The notes beneath the pieces were generated by a model, which ran no database searches, was not told where the DNA came from, and worked only from the letters and a program-made list of their open reading frames with translations. The position numbers and the translations under genes are program-made. A stretch of DNA of 8,001 nucleotides from Thermoplasmata archaeon (GTDB lineage Archaea; Thermoplasmatota; Thermoplasmata; Thermoplasmatales; Thermoplasmataceae): NCBI GenBank assembly GCA_021806345.1, contig JAJZXP010000166.1, positions 1-8,001 of the forward strand, given 5' to 3'. Positions within the stretch are counted from its first letter, which is position 1; each line of letters opens with the position of its first letter. Positions 5,341 to 8,001 of this stretch are shown piece by piece.

Positions 5341-7824
5341 GTGATTGAGTTGAATGATGAGATTCTTAAAGCCAAAAGCCATATTGCCACTATATACGAA
5401 AGGTATCAAAAAACGGATAGAATAATTTTAAAGGGATTTGCCAACACGATCAGACTAAATTTACAGAACTTCCCCTCAACTGGTCACTTTATTCTTGAAT
5501 TTATCCAAAACGCCGACGACGCCAGTAGTACAAAGTTTAAATTGACCGCTACAGATGATTTGGTAGAGATCGAGAACGATGGTAGCTCCTTTTCAAAAGA
5601 GAACGTTGAGAGTGTTTGCAATTCTGCTATGTCAAGCAAGAACCCTGAGTTCAATCTTGGCTATTTAGGCGTCGGCTTTAAGTCATGTTTTAAAATCTCG
5701 AACTGCCCTGAGATACGGTCTGGATATTACTCATTTAAATTTGATAAAGAGTCGGTCAACAGCGCTGATCTACCTTATGAACTAATGCCAATCTGGAAAG
5801 ATGGAACAACAATGAAGAATGGGGCATATTTCAGATTGCCTTTAATATCTGATGAAAGAATTAAGAACTTAATTGGAGAACAACTGGAATCGAATTCTAT
5901 TTCTGGAAAATTGTTGCTATTCCTGCGCAATCTGAGTGAAATAGAAATAAACACTAATATTAACGATAAATCCATTCACAGAAAGATCACGAAAAAGGAT
6001 TCACCAATTAAGAGCGACAGCTTCTCAGTTTATGAAGTTAGCGAAGAAGAAGAGAGAGGTTCAACCATTAATAAATGGATAGTTTTTCAGAATGCGTATG
6101 AAGTCCCGATCAACGTGAGAAACGATGAGTTAACTAGACAGTTTCGAAGGGAAAACATAAAGAAAAGGGATGTTTTTGCCGCGTTTGAACTAGGTGAGAA
6201 TGATGAGATAAAATCGGAACATGGTACAATTCATTTTGGAGTTTACAGTTTTTTGCCACTTAAGGACATAAGTAGTACATTCAAATTTATAATTCAAGGA
6301 GATTTTTTAACGAATCCAGGCAGAAGCGATATTCTTAGAGAAGCGCCTTGGAATGCTTGGGTGGCGGATTGTATTTATGACCTCTTAGTTAACCATTGTA
6401 TACCTGCTTTCTTGAATAAACCCGAGTGGAGATACAAAGTGTGTGACATTTTCTATGCGGAAAATTTAGGAAATGAAGTTGTAAATCAGAGGATTATTCA
6501 ACCAACGCACACATTTCTGGCCAACAACCCAGTAGTGTTTGACTTTCTTGACAACCCAATATTGCCCAGGGAAGCCATTTCCTTGCCCAACGAACTGGTC
6601 GAATTTCTTGGTTCAGGTAACATAAAAAGCATATTTGGGAAAGTGCCCCTAAGTCCTCTTGTTGAATATGCAAGACCGCTTGGAAGTATTGTAATAGGTC
6701 CTGACTCAATCCCCGAATTCCTAAGCGGAAGAGAAGCCAAGGCTTTATTGCTCGATAAGGCTTTGATAAGAGATTTGGAATGGTTCAAATCATTTTACTC
6801 AAAATTGGCCAGCTCTATAACAGAGCAAGAAGATTTGCTTAGATTACAAGGAATAAGATGGCTTCTAAGCAAAGATTATGAATTACTTTCTCCCCACGAA
6901 GTTCAACTCGTTACTGATCAAACTATCCCAGAAAGTAAATTATCGGAGTTTAAGACAGTCCACAGAGAAATCTATGCCGACCCGAGAATTCTCACCTTTC
7001 TTCAGGAAAAAGTGGGAATCCAATTGTTAACTATGGATGACATAAGGGATCTTGATCAGTACACTCCTGAACAGTGGGCCAAGCAGAGCATTGACGAAAA
7101 GATTCGATTTATTAGATATCTTAAGAAGCATCCCGACAAGATAACAGGAAAACTGTCGTATTTGACTTTACCCGCAAAAGATGGGGGATGGGAAGTTCCT
7201 GAGAAGCTAGTTTTTCCCGCAGAATTTGACCCGCCGTACAAGATAGAAATGCTGACTAATAAGGGCCTATTGCACAGGAGGGTGCCCAAATTCGTGAGTC
7301 CTATGTTGTTGGAAACTTGGAATGATAACGTGATTGAATGGCGCAATTTCCTAAAAGAGAAGTTGGGTTGCGAGGATGAAGAGCTTCTAAAGGACATAAA
7401 GGAAGAGATTGGGGTTCTGTCTGTAAGCTTTTATGAAAAAGAACATGAACAAAGAAAAGTGGAGGATCCAAAAGAGATGGGTTTAAACGAATCACCAGGG
7501 TATGATTTAAAATCTACCAGTGGAGAATGGGATGTTAGACTCATTGAAGTCAAGTCAAGCGACAAGACATACGGGTTTGACTTTACAATGACACCAAACG
7601 AACATAAAGCTTTGTATGCTGACAGGCCTTCGAATGAAAAGAATTATGTTTACGCAGTTAAGAACGTGTTAAATTCCCCAGAGATAAATATTTTGGAAGG
7701 TGATGATATCAAGAACTTATTCACTAGGATACTTGTAAACGAGAGTGGAAAAGAAGGTTGGTCCAAGATATGCAAGAAAAAAGTGAGTGTCATCACTCTG
7801 ATCCCCGAAAAGCCAAGAAAATAG
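5341..7824 (+). CDS. Sacsin/Hsp90-like GHKL ATPase fused to a DUF3883 PD-(D/E)XK-type nuclease domain
   Basis: An 827-residue soluble protein (numbering from GTG 5341). The N-terminal GHKL ATP-binding module has the N-box FILEFIQNADDA (50-61: E53, N57, D60), the G1 box IENDG (77-81, D80) and the G2 box LGYLGVGFKS (106-115). The sacsin-type FLTNPGRSDI (322-331) marks the end of the ATPase region. A mostly helical middle (about 350-690) has no domain I recognise. The C-terminus matches DUF3883, the plant NO VEIN C-terminal domain: PGYDLKS (719-725), RLIEVKSS (733-740), TPNEHKAL (751-758) and NYVYAVKNV. D722 and E736-x-K738 form a PD-(D/E)XK-like catalytic set. Proteins of this architecture are known from defence islands; coupling of ATP-driven closure to cleavage is inference. 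The start is uncertain: an in-frame TTG at 5296 would add 15 Cys-rich, unconserved-looking residues overlapping a possible TATA box. It lies 64 bases after the exonuclease gene. Confidence 0.82.
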   Translation: MIELNDEILKAKSHIATIYERYQKTDRIILKGFANTIRLNLQNFPSTGHFILEFIQNADDASSTKFKLTATDDLVEIENDGSSFSKENVESVCNSAMSSKNPEFNLGYLGVGFKSCFKISNCPEIRSGYYSFKFDKESVNSADLPYELMPIWKDGTTMKNGAYFRLPLISDERIKNLIGEQLESNSISGKLLLFLRNLSEIEINTNINDKSIHRKITKKDSPIKSDSFSVYEVSEEEERGSTINKWIVFQNAYEVPINVRNDELTRQFRRENIKKRDVFAAFELGENDEIKSEHGTIHFGVYSFLPLKDISSTFKFIIQGDFLTNPGRSDILREAPWNAWVADCIYDLLVNHCIPAFLNKPEWRYKVCDIFYAENLGNEVVNQRIIQPTHTFLANNPVVFDFLDNPILPREAISLPNELVEFLGSGNIKSIFGKVPLSPLVEYARPLGSIVIGPDSIPEFLSGREAKALLLDKALIRDLEWFKSFYSKLASSITEQEDLLRLQGIRWLLSKDYELLSPHEVQLVTDQTIPESKLSEFKTVHREIYADPRILTFLQEKVGIQLLTMDDIRDLDQYTPEQWAKQSIDEKIRFIRYLKKHPDKITGKLSYLTLPAKDGGWEVPEKLVFPAEFDPPYKIEMLTNKGLLHRRVPKFVSPMLLETWNDNVIEWRNFLKEKLGCEDEELLKDIKEEIGVLSVSFYEKEHEQRKVEDPKEMGLNESPGYDLKSTSGEWDVRLIEVKSSDKTYGFDFTMTPNEHKALYADRPSNEKNYVYAVKNVLNSPEINILEGDDIKNLFTRILVNESGKEGWSKICKKKVSVITLIPEKPRK

Positions 7825-7949
7825 AAATCGGAATAAAACAGATCTATCCTTCTTAACATCGGAAAAAGAAATTTTCATCTCCGTCCTGTGTGGTTTGAGA
7901 AGCGGAAGAGAGAAATAATCGTCAATTGATAAACCTGAATTCGTGAATT

Positions 7950-7957
7950 TTTAAATA
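7950..7957 (+). promoter_or_regulatory. TATA box of the gene entering at the right edge
   Basis: TTTAAATA within a T-rich run, centred about 34 bases before the ATG at 7988. It resembles the box at 1472-1479. Its presence indicates that the next gene is transcribed separately from the GHKL-DUF3883 gene. Confidence 0.5.
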
Positions 7958-7987
7958 GTTCATTCTCCTATTCGTCAGGAAGTTCAA

Positions 7988-8001
7988 ATGTCAGGAATAG
8001 T
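7988..8001 (+). CDS. Start of an unidentified gene, cut by the window edge
   Basis: The ATG begins MSGI and runs off the window. It is preceded by AGGAAG (7977-7982) and a TATA box at 7950-7957. The context AGGAAGTT-C-AAATG is almost the same as that before the OLD-family gene. Too little is visible to suggest a product; the only support is the promoter and ribosome-site arrangement. Confidence 0.35.

Noticed and set aside
7056..7397. 113-residue minus-strand open frame inside the GHKL-DUF3883 gene
   Set aside because: Fully antisense to a well-supported coding region, serine-rich low-quality composition, no start signals.
1592..7824. Calling the locus Gabija
   Set aside because: The OLD-family protein resembles GajA, but no UvrD/Rep-type helicase (GajB) is encoded nearby, and the downstream genes belong to other families.
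1..8001. CRISPR array, tRNA or rRNA genes
   Set aside because: No regularly spaced repeats and no cloverleaf-like or conserved rRNA segments were seen on either strand.

Overview
The window looks archaeal, most likely from an acidophilic or thermoplasma-like euryarchaeon. This placement is inferred, not proven. DNA is AT-rich, and three starts are preceded about 26-35 bases upstream by archaeal-type TATA boxes (TTTAAATA or TTTATATA), two of them placed for leaderless transcription. AGA/AGG arginine codons are common, and no bacterial -35/-10 pairs stand out. The region is accessory DNA: two insertion sequences on the minus strand are interleaved with three large plus-strand genes that all look like nucleases or nucleotide-driven ATPases.

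Layout. Positions 18-1230 hold an apparently intact IS630-family element: DDE transposase, imperfect terminal inverted repeats, CTAG target and TA duplication. A 360-base spacer follows, with a TATA box and a possible 26-codon leaderless ORF. Positions 1592-3370 encode an OLD-family protein (SMC/ABC-type ATPase plus TOPRIM nuclease). A decayed ISAzo13-family element lies around 3531-4528; its transposase keeps the catalytic core but has lost the N-terminal DNA-binding part. Positions 4608-5276 encode a DEDD (DnaQ-like) 3'-5' exonuclease-fold protein. Positions 5341-7824 encode a large protein with an N-terminal GHKL (Hsp90/sacsin-like) ATPase and a C-terminal DUF3883 domain carrying a PD-(D/E)XK-type nuclease signature. 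A new promoter and the first codons of another gene lie at the right edge.

How they may work together. OLD nucleases, GHKL-DUF3883 proteins and DEDD exonucleases are each recurrent parts of prokaryotic antiviral and mobile-element defence loci. The three together form a candidate multi-nuclease defence module: two different ATPase-nucleases with a small exonuclease between them. It is not a recognised Gabija locus, because the OLD protein has no UvrD-like GajB partner here. The pair DEDD exonuclease plus GHKL-DUF3883 is the tighter unit (64-base gap). The OLD gene has its own promoter and is separated from them by the IS remnant, so its membership of the same system is less certain.
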